Shown piece by piece: positions 1 through 6,448 of a stretch of 6,448 bases of DNA. Both the position numbers and the translations under genes were made by a program. The notes beneath the pieces were generated by a model that was not told where the DNA came from, made no database searches, and saw only the letters and a list, made by a program, of their open reading frames with translations. Within the stretch, counting starts at the first letter, position 1. Each line of letters starts with the position of its first letter. Source of the DNA: Fusobacteriaceae bacterium UBA2433 (GTDB lineage: Bacteria; Fusobacteriota; Fusobacteriia; Fusobacteriales; Fusobacteriaceae); contig DDQV01000020.1 of NCBI GenBank assembly GCA_002342785.1, forward strand, positions 1-6,448, written 5' to 3'.

Positions 1-1
1 A

Positions 2-46
2 TTTGAAAAAGTAGCACAAGCTATGGAATCTCAAGGTATATGCTAA
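2..46 (+). CDS. C-terminal tail of an unidentified plus-strand gene (partial)
   Basis: An open frame enters from the left edge and encodes FEKVAQAMESQGIC before a TAA at 44-46. Fourteen residues are too few to name a family, so no function is proposed. It is read as a real gene end because a good hairpin terminator with a T-run follows 15 bases after the stop, and because the next gene (gltD) converges on the same hairpin. The alternative is that this is a chance open frame and the hairpin serves gltD alone. The gene start and most of its length lie outside the window. Confidence 0.5.
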   Translation, partial: FEKVAQAMESQGIC

Positions 47-61
47 TAACTAAACAATAAT

Positions 62-97
62 AAAAAGACAGATATCTAAAAAAATATCTGTCTTTTT
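62..97. terminator. Bidirectional rho-independent terminator between convergent genes
   Basis: A perfect 14-bp inverted repeat (62-75 pairs with 84-97, core GACAGATAT / ATATCTGTC) encloses an 8-base loop. On the plus strand the C at 92 is followed by seven T (93-99), five of them within the stem. On the minus strand the stem ends in TTTTT followed by ATTATTG. It sits 15 bases after the plus-strand stop and 26 bases after the gltD stop, so it can end transcription from both sides. Confidence 0.88.
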
Positions 98-123
98 TTA
101 TTATTATAAAATTTATTACAAAT

Positions 124-1587
124 TTATTTTTCCATCAAATATTTATCGATCGAAGCTGCTGCTTTTCTTCCTTCTGCAATAGCCCATACAACTAAAGATT
201 GACCCTTTCTCATATCTCCTGCTGCAAATATTTTTTCCTTAGAAGTTTTATAATCATCTGTATTAGCATCTACATTTCCCCTAGAATCAAGTTTAATTCC
301 AAGTTCATCTATTAAACCTTTGTGTTCAGGATGAACAAATCCAATTGCTAAAAATGCAAGATCTACATCTAAAGAAAATTCTGAATTTGGAACTTCCTTC
401 ATAGATTTTTTACCATTTTCATCTGTTATCCATTCTACTCTGGCAGCTTTAAATTGTTTTATATTTCCTTTTTCATCTCCAATAAATTCCTTTGTTAAGA
501 TATTCCATTGTCTAACTTCTCCTAGTTCACACTTTCCACCAAGACATGTTTGTGCTTCCTCATGTGCAGTATTAATTTTTAATATTTGTGGATAGTTTGG
601 CCAAGGGTTTGTTTGTGGTCTATCTAAAGGTGGCTTCTCTAAAAGTTCTATTTGATAGATAGTTTTTGCTTTTTGTCTCATAGCTGTTCCAACACAGTCA
701 GCACCCGTGTCTCCACCACCAATAATTATAACGGATCTATCTTTAGCATCAATTTTTTCTTCTGGTTCAATCTCTTCACCAGTATTTACTATATTTTGTT
801 GTATTAAATAGTCCATTGCATAATGAATTCCATTTAATTCCCTTCCAAATACAGGAAGATCCCTAGCTAGTTTAGATCCTCCAGCTAAAAGTACTGCATC
901 ATATTTATTTTCAAGTTCATCTACTGTTATATCAACTCCAACATTACAATTAAATATAAACTCTACTCCTTCATCTCTAATCTGAGTTAATCTTCTTTCT
1001 ACAACCCATTTTTCTATCTTATAATCAGGAATACCATAAGTTAATATTCCTCCTGCTTTAAAATCTCTTTCATAAACAGTTACTTGATGACCAGCTCTAT
1101 TAAGTTGTTGAGCTGCTGCAAGACCAGAGGGACCACTTCCAACTATAGCTACTTTTTTACCTGTTCTATTTTTAGGAGGCATAGGTTTTATCCAACCTTT
1201 TTCCCAACCTTTTTCTACTATATTAAGTTCAATATTTCTGATTGTTACTGGTTTATCATTTATTCCAAGTACACATCCTCCCTCACAAAGTTCAGGACAA
1301 ACTCTTCCAGTAAATTCAGGAAAGTTATTTGTTGTTTCTAAAACCATAAGTGCTTCTCTCCATTGACCCTTATGTACAAAATCATTCCACTCAGGACAAT
1401 GATTAGATACAGGACATGAGAAATGACAGAAAGGAACTCCACAATCCATACATCTCGCAGCTTGTTTTAATAAATATTCATCTGTATAAGGTTTATAAAG
1501 TTCTTTCCAATCTTTTATCCTTTCATCTATAGGCCTTTTTGCAGCCTCTTCCCTTGATATTTCTAAAAATCCACCTAATTTTCCCAT
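124..1587 (-). CDS. gltD: Glutamate synthase [NAD(P)H] small (beta) subunit
   Basis: GltD (487 aa, a normal length for the family) is the cytoplasmic electron-input subunit of glutamate synthase. It oxidises NAD(P)H on FAD and passes electrons through iron-sulfur clusters to the FMN of GltB. The N-terminal domain has the cysteine set expected for two 4Fe-4S clusters: C46, C49, C54, C58 and C64, then C97, C101 and C105. The FAD-binding Rossmann motif GSGPSG is at 150-155 with its acidic strand end at E173. The pyridine-nucleotide motif GGGDTG is at 290-295. The C-terminal flavin motif AAGD is at 455-458. The ATG is preceded by AGGTGA with 9-base spacing, and translation opens as MGKLGGFLEISREEA, typical of GltD. 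It lies 4 bases behind gltB and is the last gene before the terminator. Related proteins (dihydropyrimidine dehydrogenase N-domain, NfnB-type subunits) share the fold, but position next to gltB settles the assignment. NADPH or NADH preference cannot be read safely from the sequence. Bacillus nomenclature calls this gene gltB. Confidence 0.96.
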   Translation of the reverse strand: MGKLGGFLEISREEAAKRPIDERIKDWKELYKPYTDEYLLKQAARCMDCGVPFCHFSCPVSNHCPEWNDFVHKGQWREALMVLETTNNFPEFTGRVCPELCEGGCVLGINDKPVTIRNIELNIVEKGWEKGWIKPMPPKNRTGKKVAIVGSGPSGLAAAQQLNRAGHQVTVYERDFKAGGILTYGIPDYKIEKWVVERRLTQIRDEGVEFIFNCNVGVDITVDELENKYDAVLLAGGSKLARDLPVFGRELNGIHYAMDYLIQQNIVNTGEEIEPEEKIDAKDRSVIIIGGGDTGADCVGTAMRQKAKTIYQIELLEKPPLDRPQTNPWPNYPQILKINTAHEEAQTCLGGKCELGEVRQWNILTKEFIGDEKGNIKQFKAARVEWITDENGKKSMKEVPNSEFSLDVDLAFLAIGFVHPEHKGLIDELGIKLDSRGNVDANTDDYKTSKEKIFAAGDMRKGQSLVVWAIAEGRKAAASIDKYLMEK

Positions 1588-1591
1588 CTTA

Positions 1592-4500
1592 TTATTTCAC
1601 CTTCCCTTGTGCAAGAAGTTCCTTATATCTTGGCGATATTATTTTTACAAATTTACAAATATTTTCTTCCCACGATCCAAGAATATCTTTTGCCCTTGAA
1701 CTATTCGTGTATTCAAAATGTTTTTCTATCATTGTTTTTAATTCTAATATATCTTTTGTATCCTCTAATTTTTCAATTACTACATCTAATTTGTTTACTT
1801 TATTTTCAAAGTTTCCGTCTATGTCATAAACATATACGATTCCACCACTCATCCCTGCTCCAAAGTTTCGACCTGTTTTTCCAAGTACTGCTACTCGACC
1901 ACCTGTCATATATTCACAACCATGATCTCCTACACCTTCAACTACAGCTTTTACTCCTGAGTTTCTTACACAGAATCTTTCTCCAACTTTACCATTTAAA
2001 TAAACTTCTCCTCTAATAGCTCCATAAAGAATTGTATTTCCACCAATAATATTTTCTGCAGCAGAAAATTTAGCACTCTCAGGTTTTTTAATAATTATTT
2101 TTGCTCCAAATAAACCTTTACCAATATAATCATTACCTTGTCCCTCTAATTTATATGTAATTCCTTTCATTCCAAATGTTCCAAAACTTTGTCCTACATA
2201 ACCTTTTAAATTAATAGTTATCGTATCATCTTCAAGTCCATCTACCCCATATCTTTTTGCTATCTCTCCACTTAACATGGTACCAACCGATCTGTTAAGA
2301 TTGAAAACTTCTGTGTTGATAACAACTTTTTCCTTATTCTCAAGTGCAGGTTTTGCTTCTTCTATAAGTTTTCTATCTAAAATATTATCTAGACCATGAT
2401 CTTGAGTTGTCACACATCTAGTAGCGATAGATCTATCTACTTGTGGTTTATATAAAATATTACTAATATCAATTCCTTCTGCTTTCCAATGTGAAATTGC
2501 ATCATTCATCTCTATCATATCTGTTCTTCCAACCATCTCTTCAACAGTTTTAAATCCTAATTCTGCCATAATTTCTCTAAGTTCCTCAGCAATAAACTTG
2601 AAAAAATTAATTAAATATTCAGATCTACCAAGGAATTTTTTTCTGAGTTCAGCATTTTGAGTTGCTATTCCAACTGGGCACATATTAGTATGACAAACTC
2701 TCATCATAACACATCCAAGTACTACAAGTGGTGCCGTTGCAAATCCAAATTCTTCTGCTCCAAGAAGTGCTGCTATAGCAATATCTCTTCCTGTCTTCAT
2801 CTGTCCATCTGCTTGAATTTTTACTCTTCCTCTCAGATCATTTAATATTAATACTTGATGAGCTTCAGAAAGTCCAAGTTCCCAAGGAAGTCCAGTATGT
2901 TTTATAGATGAAAGTGGCGCTGCTCCTGTTCCACCATCATATCCAGAGATAAGAATCATATCAGCATGGGCTTTTGAAACTCCTGCTGCAATAGTTCCTA
3001 CTCCAACTTCTGATACAAGTTTTACACTTACCCTTGAAGTTGGGTTTACATTTTTTAGATCAAAAATAAGTTGTGCTAAATCTTCAATTGAATAGATATC
3101 ATGATGTGGTGGTGGTGATATAAGATCTATTCCAGGTGAAGTATGTCTTACTGCTGCAATCTCTTCACTAACTTTATGTCCAGGAAGATGTCCACCCTCT
3201 CCAGGTTTTGCTCCTTGTGCCATTTTTATTTGAAGTTCATCTGCATTTACTAGATAATGAGTTGTCACTCCAAATCTTCCAGAGGCTATTTGTTTAATCG
3301 CACTCCTTCTATTATCAAGAAATCTTTTAGGATCTTCTCCACCCTCTCCAGAATTTGATTTACCTCCTATTGTATTCATTGCTATTGCCATAGCTTCATG
3401 TGCTTCCCTTGAGATTGAACCATATGACATTGCTCCTGTTACAAATCTTTTTGTAATACTATCAACTGATTCTACTTCGTCTATCGATATAGAATTTCCT
3501 TTTTTAATTTTAAATAATCCTCTAATTGTTGCGAGATCTTTTCCTTGCTCATTTATTAATTTAGCATACTCTTTATACTCTTTATAATCTTTAGATCTAG
3601 TTGATTCTTGAAGTTTTGCTATTGCCTTTGGACTAAATAGATGTTTTTCTCCCCCATGTTTCCAGTGATATTCACCTTCTGTCTTAAGAATTTTTGGTTG
3701 TTCTTGTAGTTCTCCAAAAGCTTCCTTATGTTTTCTAAGTGTTTCCTTTTCAATAATATCTAGTCCAATACCTTCAATTCTTGAAGTAGTTCCTTTGAAA
3801 TACCTATCTACCAATTCTTTTTTTAATCCAAGTGCTTCAAAAATTTGAGCTCCTCTATAACTTTGAATAGTTGAAATACCCATTTTTGACATAACTTTTG
3901 TAATACCTTTTCCAATAGCTTTAACAAATTTTTCTTGTTTTTTAACAGGATTATTATTTGTTAAGTATAGTTCTTTTTCACACATATATCCAATTGAATC
4001 AAATGCTAGATATGGATTTACTGCCAATGCTCCAAAACCAATAAGTAAAGCAAAATGCATTACCTCTCTAGCTTCTCCAGTTTCTACTATTAGATCGATT
4101 CCATTTCTTTTTCTTTTATTAATTAAATGATGATGTAATCCTGCTGTTCCAAGTAAACTTGGGATAGCAACTTTATCTTTAGATATCCCTCTATCACTCA
4201 ATACTAATATGCTAACTCCATTATCGATAGCTTTTTCAGCTTTTTCAAAAAAATCTTCAAGACCCTTTTCAAGTCCCTTATCTAAATCAAATAACATTGG
4301 TATAACTTCTGATTTAAAATTATCTTCTGTTAACGCTAGTATTTTATCTAGGTCACTATTTAAAAGTATAGGTGTAGAAAGTTTAATTAAGTTTGCTTTA
4401 TCCTCTGTATCCTCAAAAATATTTCCTTGACATCCTATCTGAGTTGTAATTGACATTACAATCTCCTCTCTAATAGGATCGATAGGAGGATTTGTTACTT

Positions 4501-6052
4501 GTGCAAACAACTGCTTAAAATAATTAAACAACGATTTAGATTTATTTGAAAGCACTGCAAGTGCCACATCATTTCCCATAGAACCCATTGGTTCTTTTTC
4601 ATTTTTTGCCATAGGAGCTATTATTTCTTTTAATTCCTCCCTGGTATATCCAAACTCCCTCCAAGTATTAAATATACTTTCAAAATCTTCATCGTATCTA
4701 GAATTTACTTTATCTAAATCATCTAAAACTTTTTTCTTTTTAAGCCATTTCCCAAAATCTGATTTTGAAATAAGTTTTTTTTCTATCTCTTCATCAGATA
4801 AAATTCTTCCAGCTTTTGTATCGATTAAAAGAACTTTACCAGGTTGTAACCTTCCATTTTCTTTTATATCAGCAGGGTCAATATCAATTGTTCCTGCTTC
4901 AGATGCCAGTATAACAATATCGTCTTTTGTAATTAAATATCTTGCAGGTCTCAGACCATTTCTATCTAATTTTCCAAGAACTTGAGTACCATCTGTCATA
5001 ACTAATGAAGCAGGTCCATCCCATGGTTCTATCAAACCAGAATAATATTCATAATAATCTTTCATCTCTTTTGACATCTCTGTATTTTTTTCCCAAGCTG
5101 GAGGTATCATAATACTTGCAACTTCAAGAAGTGATTTTCCTGAACATAACATCAATTCTATTGCATTATCTAAATTTGCTGAATCTGATTTTTCTGCCAA
5201 TTGAACTGGAAAAATTTTAGAAATCTCACTTCCAAAAACTTCATTAAATAATTCAGGTTCCCTTGCTGTCATCCAATTAACATTTCCTTTAACAGTATTG
5301 ATCTCTCCATTATGTATTAGATATCTAAAAGGTTGAGCTAGATCCCAAGATGGAAATGTATTCGTGCTATATCTTTGATGTATTAATGCAATTGAAGACT
5401 TTACCGTCTCATCCTCTAAATCCTTATAAAAAGATTGGTTGGCAAGTAATAGTCCTTTATATACAATAGTTTTTGATGACATAGAAGGAATATAGAAAAA
5501 TTCCTCCTGTTCTAATTTTAATTCTCTTATTTTATTTTCAATTCTTTTTCTAATAATATATAATCTTAATTCAAAATTTTCTGTCTTTTCAGATTTTTTA
5601 ATAAATATTTGTTTTATATATGGTCTCGAAAGTTCTGCTGTTTTTCCAACTTGATCTTTATTTACAGGTATATCTCTCCAAGTAATTATCTCTTGTTTCT
5701 CTTCAATAATTATTTTTTCAATAATTTCCTCACATAAATTTCTCTCCACTTTATTTTGTGGAAAAAAAATCATTCCTACACCATATTTCCCCTCTTCAGG
5801 AAGATTTTTTACCTTTGTTCTAAAAAATTCATCAGGAATCTGAATAAGTACTCCAGCTCCATCCCCAGTGGTAGGATCAGCACCAACTGCTCCTCTATGT
5901 TCAAGTCTTTCTAATACCTGGACAGCCATCTTTACAATTTTATTACTTTTTCTCCCTTTAATATCTGTTACCATTCCTATTCCACAGTTATCTTTTTCAA
6001 ACTCTGGATTATAAAGCCCCTGGGCTTCTGGTATCCCAATTCCTCTTTTCAT
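1592..6052 (-). CDS. gltB: Glutamate synthase large (alpha) subunit
   Basis: GltB (1486 aa from the chosen ATG, usual family length) forms two glutamates from glutamine and 2-oxoglutarate in the cytoplasm, using electrons from GltD. In this numbering a short 22-residue propeptide precedes C23 (in NCGIG), the family's N-terminal nucleophile after cleavage. The class II glutamine amidotransferase domain (about 23-420) shows HRG, DPTTGDGAG, HQRYSTNTFPSW, HNGEINTVKGN (247-257) and LDRNGLRPARY (362-372). A central linking domain runs to about 790. The FMN synthase barrel (about 800-1190) has SYGSIS with GGKSNSGEGGEDP (to 908), AKPGEGGHLPG, SPPPHHDIYS and SGYDGGTGAAP. C1114, C1120 and C1125 (C-x5-C-x4-C) match the 3Fe-4S ligands. 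A glycine-rich beta-helix (GXGXG domain, about 1284-1410) follows. The ATG at 6052 is preferred over an in-frame TTG at 6088 because GGAGGG lies 7 bases upstream. A 4-base gap to gltD indicates one operon. Ferredoxin-type GOGAT is unlikely since a dedicated GltD is present. Bacillus nomenclature calls this gene gltA. No damage is seen. Confidence 0.97.
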   Translation of the reverse strand: MKRGIGIPEAQGLYNPEFEKDNCGIGMVTDIKGRKSNKIVKMAVQVLERLEHRGAVGADPTTGDGAGVLIQIPDEFFRTKVKNLPEEGKYGVGMIFFPQNKVERNLCEEIIEKIIIEEKQEIITWRDIPVNKDQVGKTAELSRPYIKQIFIKKSEKTENFELRLYIIRKRIENKIRELKLEQEEFFYIPSMSSKTIVYKGLLLANQSFYKDLEDETVKSSIALIHQRYSTNTFPSWDLAQPFRYLIHNGEINTVKGNVNWMTAREPELFNEVFGSEISKIFPVQLAEKSDSANLDNAIELMLCSGKSLLEVASIMIPPAWEKNTEMSKEMKDYYEYYSGLIEPWDGPASLVMTDGTQVLGKLDRNGLRPARYLITKDDIVILASEAGTIDIDPADIKENGRLQPGKVLLIDTKAGRILSDEEIEKKLISKSDFGKWLKKKKVLDDLDKVNSRYDEDFESIFNTWREFGYTREELKEIIAPMAKNEKEPMGSMGNDVALAVLSNKSKSLFNYFKQLFAQVTNPPIDPIREEIVMSITTQIGCQGNIFEDTEDKANLIKLSTPILLNSDLDKILALTEDNFKSEVIPMLFDLDKGLEKGLEDFFEKAEKAIDNGVSILVLSDRGISKDKVAIPSLLGTAGLHHHLINKRKRNGIDLIVETGEAREVMHFALLIGFGALAVNPYLAFDSIGYMCEKELYLTNNNPVKKQEKFVKAIGKGITKVMSKMGISTIQSYRGAQIFEALGLKKELVDRYFKGTTSRIEGIGLDIIEKETLRKHKEAFGELQEQPKILKTEGEYHWKHGGEKHLFSPKAIAKLQESTRSKDYKEYKEYAKLINEQGKDLATIRGLFKIKKGNSISIDEVESVDSITKRFVTGAMSYGSISREAHEAMAIAMNTIGGKSNSGEGGEDPKRFLDNRRSAIKQIASGRFGVTTHYLVNADELQIKMAQGAKPGEGGHLPGHKVSEEIAAVRHTSPGIDLISPPPHHDIYSIEDLAQLIFDLKNVNPTSRVSVKLVSEVGVGTIAAGVSKAHADMILISGYDGGTGAAPLSSIKHTGLPWELGLSEAHQVLILNDLRGRVKIQADGQMKTGRDIAIAALLGAEEFGFATAPLVVLGCVMMRVCHTNMCPVGIATQNAELRKKFLGRSEYLINFFKFIAEELREIMAELGFKTVEEMVGRTDMIEMNDAISHWKAEGIDISNILYKPQVDRSIATRCVTTQDHGLDNILDRKLIEEAKPALENKEKVVINTEVFNLNRSVGTMLSGEIAKRYGVDGLEDDTITINLKGYVGQSFGTFGMKGITYKLEGQGNDYIGKGLFGAKIIIKKPESAKFSAAENIIGGNTILYGAIRGEVYLNGKVGERFCVRNSGVKAVVEGVGDHGCEYMTGGRVAVLGKTGRNFGAGMSGGIVYVYDIDGNFENKVNKLDVVIEKLEDTKDILELKTMIEKHFEYTNSSRAKDILGSWEENICKFVKIISPRYKELLAQGKVK
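1597..1602 (-). promoter_or_regulatory. gltD ribosome binding site inside the gltB 3' end
   Basis: On the minus strand AGGTGA, a 6-base match to the 16S anti-Shine-Dalgarno complement, lies 9 bases before the gltD ATG. It overlaps the last sense codons of gltB (AAG GTG AAA, then TAA). Ribosomes finishing gltB therefore clear or occupy this site, which suggests translational coupling that keeps the two subunits in step. The coupling is an inference from the layout. Confidence 0.8.
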
Positions 6053-6058
6053 CTCAAT

Positions 6059-6064
6059 CCCTCC
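6059..6064 (-). promoter_or_regulatory. gltB ribosome binding site that decides the start
   Basis: Minus-strand GGAGGG ends 7 bases before the ATG at 6052, a near-ideal Shine-Dalgarno sequence and spacing. This supports the product beginning MKRGIGIPEAQGLY rather than the 12-residue longer form that starts at an in-frame TTG (6088). That TTG has AGGAG only 3 bases ahead of it (6092-6096), too close for efficient use. Confidence 0.87.
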
Positions 6065-6070
6065 ATTCAG

Positions 6071-6118
6071 AACTTTGCAAAATATCAATAACTCCTAAAA
6101 AATGAACATAGCAAAGTT
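6071..6118 (-). other. Stem-loop in the gltB leader
   Basis: An exact 8-bp inverted repeat (AACTTTGC and GCAAAGTT; arms 6071-6078 and 6111-6118) would form a hairpin with a 32-base loop in the gltB mRNA leader. The 3' arm ends 6 bases before the GGAGGG ribosome binding site. The loop carries a second Shine-Dalgarno-like AGGAG (6092-6096). No T-run follows the stem, so it is not a terminator. It could modulate translation or mRNA stability, or be chance, since the loop is long and the flanks are A/U-rich. Confidence 0.4.
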
Positions 6119-6149
6119 TAAATACTTTAATTTTAAGTTAATCTATTAA

Positions 6150-6160
6150 TTATCTGATAA
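6150..6160. repeat. Dyad TTATC-T-GATAA (possible operator 1)
   Basis: A perfect 5-bp inverted repeat with a single central base. It shares the form (C/T)TATC-N-GATA(A/G) with the dyad at 6223-6233, 73 bp away centre to centre. It overlaps the -10 box of the proximal promoter candidate. An operator role is inferred from symmetry, duplication and position; no regulator is identified. Confidence 0.4.
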
Positions 6161-6167
6161 ACCTATA

Positions 6168-6177
6168 TAGATCTATC
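6168..6177. repeat. Direct repeat TAGATCTATC, copy 1
   Basis: Ten bases are repeated exactly at 6218-6227, offset by 50 bp. This copy lies within a 10-bp self-complementary sequence (ATAGATCTAT, 6167-6176). Its last bases overlap the -35 box of the proximal promoter candidate. Confidence 0.5.
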
Positions 6178-6198
6178 AATGAAATTTTCAGAAAAATA

Positions 6199-6215
6199 TA
6201 GTATATTATATACTA
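6199..6215. repeat. Inverted repeat over the distal -10 box
   Basis: TAGTATA and TATACTA form a perfect 7-bp dyad around three central bases (TTA), and the TATAAT at 6205-6210 lies within it. It might be an operator that hides the -10 box, but simple A/T composition makes such dyads easy to obtain by chance. Confidence 0.3.
6205..6210 (-). promoter_or_regulatory. Candidate distal -10 box (TATAAT)
   Basis: A perfect minus-strand TATAAT lies at 6210-6205. The hexamer 17 bases upstream (CTATCG, 6233-6228) does not resemble a -35 box. Instead the dyad CTATC-N-GATAG at 6223-6233 occupies that place, the arrangement expected of an activator-dependent promoter. TTGAAA at 6239-6234 is a good -35 match but is 23 bases away, too far. 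Transcription would start near 6198, giving a leader of about 145 bases. Chance occurrence in A/T-rich DNA is the main alternative. Confidence 0.35.
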
Positions 6216-6217
6216 AC

Positions 6218-6227
6218 TAGATCTATC
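6218..6227. repeat. Direct repeat TAGATCTATC, copy 2
   Basis: An exact second copy of the 10-base element at 6168-6177. Its right half is the left arm of the CTATC-N-GATAG dyad at 6223-6233, so the two repeat patterns are interleaved and may mark one composite protein-binding site. Confidence 0.5.
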
Positions 6228-6233
6228 CGATAG
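6223..6233. repeat. Dyad CTATC-C-GATAG (possible operator 2)
   Basis: A perfect 5-bp inverted repeat with one central base, the partner of the dyad at 6150-6160. It covers the -35 position relative to the TATAAT at 6205-6210. Seven helical turns separate the two dyads approximately, which would put them on the same DNA face. A weaker related half-site (CTATC followed by AATGAA) begins at 6173. Confidence 0.4.
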
Positions 6234-6381
6234 TTTCAAATATTTATTTTTAGAGTTTTTTTTATACACAGATTAGTTATAATAATTATTTGTTTCATAT
6301 AGAATACTATATTTATTAAAAATGTACAAACATATTATTTTTTCAGTACTAAAGTATGTGATTTTTAGTATAGATATGTTC

Positions 6382-6409
6382 GTTAATAAAACTTATATGT
6401 TTTATTAAC
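6382..6409. repeat. 11-bp perfect inverted repeat, possible weak terminator or operator
   Basis: GTTAATAAAAC (6382-6392) is exactly complementary to GTTTTATTAAC (6399-6409) around a 6-base loop TTATAT. On the plus strand it is followed 5 bases later by eight T (6415-6422), resembling a terminator. However, the stem has only two G-C pairs and no plus-strand gene lies before it in the window. On the minus strand no T-run follows. An operator for gltB or for a gene beyond the right edge is an equal possibility. Confidence 0.45.
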
Positions 6410-6448
6410 AATTATTTTTTTTGAAAATTAAAAAATTTTATAAAAAAA

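Larger units (their letters stand above)
6149..6179 (-). promoter_or_regulatory. Candidate gltB promoter (proximal)
   Basis: On the minus strand TTGATA (6179-6174, 5 of 6 to the -35 consensus) and GATAAT (6154-6149, 5 of 6 to the -10 consensus) are separated by 19 bases, slightly longer than ideal. Transcription would begin near 6142 and give a leader of roughly 90 bases. The dyad at 6150-6160 overlaps the -10 box, so a protein bound there would block this promoter. The region is so A/T-rich that chance matches are common. Confidence 0.35.
6089..6448. other. A+T-rich non-coding region upstream of gltB
   Basis: About 360 bases contain no credible gene on either strand. The longest open frames noticed are a 20-codon minus-strand frame (6236-6298) and a 13-codon plus-strand frame (6180-6221). 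Neither has a ribosome binding site. The left two thirds hold the gltB leader, candidate promoters and short dyads, each listed separately. The right part holds one strong inverted repeat and A/T runs. No tRNA, riboswitch or T-box signature is recognisable. Whatever lies to the right of 6448 is unseen, so part of this stretch may belong to that gene's control region. Confidence 0.8.

Noticed and set aside
1084..1341. An 85-codon plus-strand open frame antisense to gltD
   Set aside because: It overlaps the conserved FAD motif and cysteine region of GltD, and its product is Ser/Phe/Tyr/Thr-rich, as expected for a shadow frame.
1539..1829. A 96-codon plus-strand open frame across the gltD-gltB junction
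   Set aside because: It is entirely covered by the two real genes on the other strand, and its Phe/Ser/Ile-rich product resembles no recognisable family.
1609..2016. A 135-codon plus-strand open frame antisense to the gltB 3' end
   Set aside because: It encodes a Leu/His/Ser-rich low-complexity product from the complement of gltB codons and has no evident ribosome binding site. The minus strand here encodes the conserved GXGXG domain and C-terminus of GltB.
4209..4430. A 73-codon plus-strand open frame inside gltB
   Set aside because: It is a shadow of the GltB central domain; there is no sign of independent expression.
6065..6240. A riboswitch or T-box in the gltB leader
   Set aside because: No T-box sequence, specifier stem, terminator/antiterminator pair or known glutamine-riboswitch motif was recognised; only the single 8-bp stem is visible.
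6236..6298. A 20-codon minus-strand open frame upstream of gltB as a possible leader peptide
   Set aside because: There is no ribosome binding site before its ATG, no run of regulatory codons (no Glu or Gln cluster), and no following attenuator hairpin.
6382..6409. A Rex-type operator
   Set aside because: The arms contain TTAAT and ATTAA, but the spacing and the TTGTTAA-N4-TTAACAA pattern are not met.

Overview
This window is a housekeeping nitrogen-assimilation locus from a strongly A+T-rich bacterium. It carries the two genes of a bacterial NAD(P)H-type glutamate synthase (GOGAT), both on the minus strand and transcribed from right to left: gltB (large subunit) and then gltD (small subunit). 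Very low G+C, A/T-ending codons, frequent AGA arginine and classical GGAGG-type ribosome binding sites point to a low-GC anaerobe, either clostridial or fusobacterial. That placement is inferred from composition and protein style, not proven.

Layout from left to right. Bases 2-46 are the last 14 codons of an unidentified plus-strand gene. A hairpin at 62-97 lies between that gene and gltD, which converge, and can serve as a terminator in both directions. gltD occupies 124-1587 and gltB 1592-6052, both on the minus strand and separated by only 4 bases. The gltD ribosome binding site lies inside the last codons of gltB, so the genes are almost certainly cotranscribed and probably translationally coupled. 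From gltB to the right edge (about 6065-6448) there is an A+T-rich stretch with no credible gene. It holds the gltB leader, candidate promoters and several dyad repeats.

Function. GltB releases ammonia from glutamine in its N-terminal amidotransferase domain. The ammonia is channelled to the FMN and 3Fe-4S synthase domain, where 2-oxoglutarate is converted to glutamate. GltD supplies the electrons from NAD(P)H through FAD and iron-sulfur clusters. All key motifs are present in both subunits, and neither gene shows a frameshift or truncation.

I do not see a new system here. The parts worth a second look are regulatory: two near-identical TATC-N-GATA dyads 73 bp apart upstream of gltB, a repeated TAGATCTATC element, a stem-loop just upstream of the gltB ribosome binding site whose loop contains a second Shine-Dalgarno-like sequence, and a perfect 11-bp inverted repeat near the right edge. 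The gltB start should be the ATG at 6052, not the in-frame TTG at 6088.
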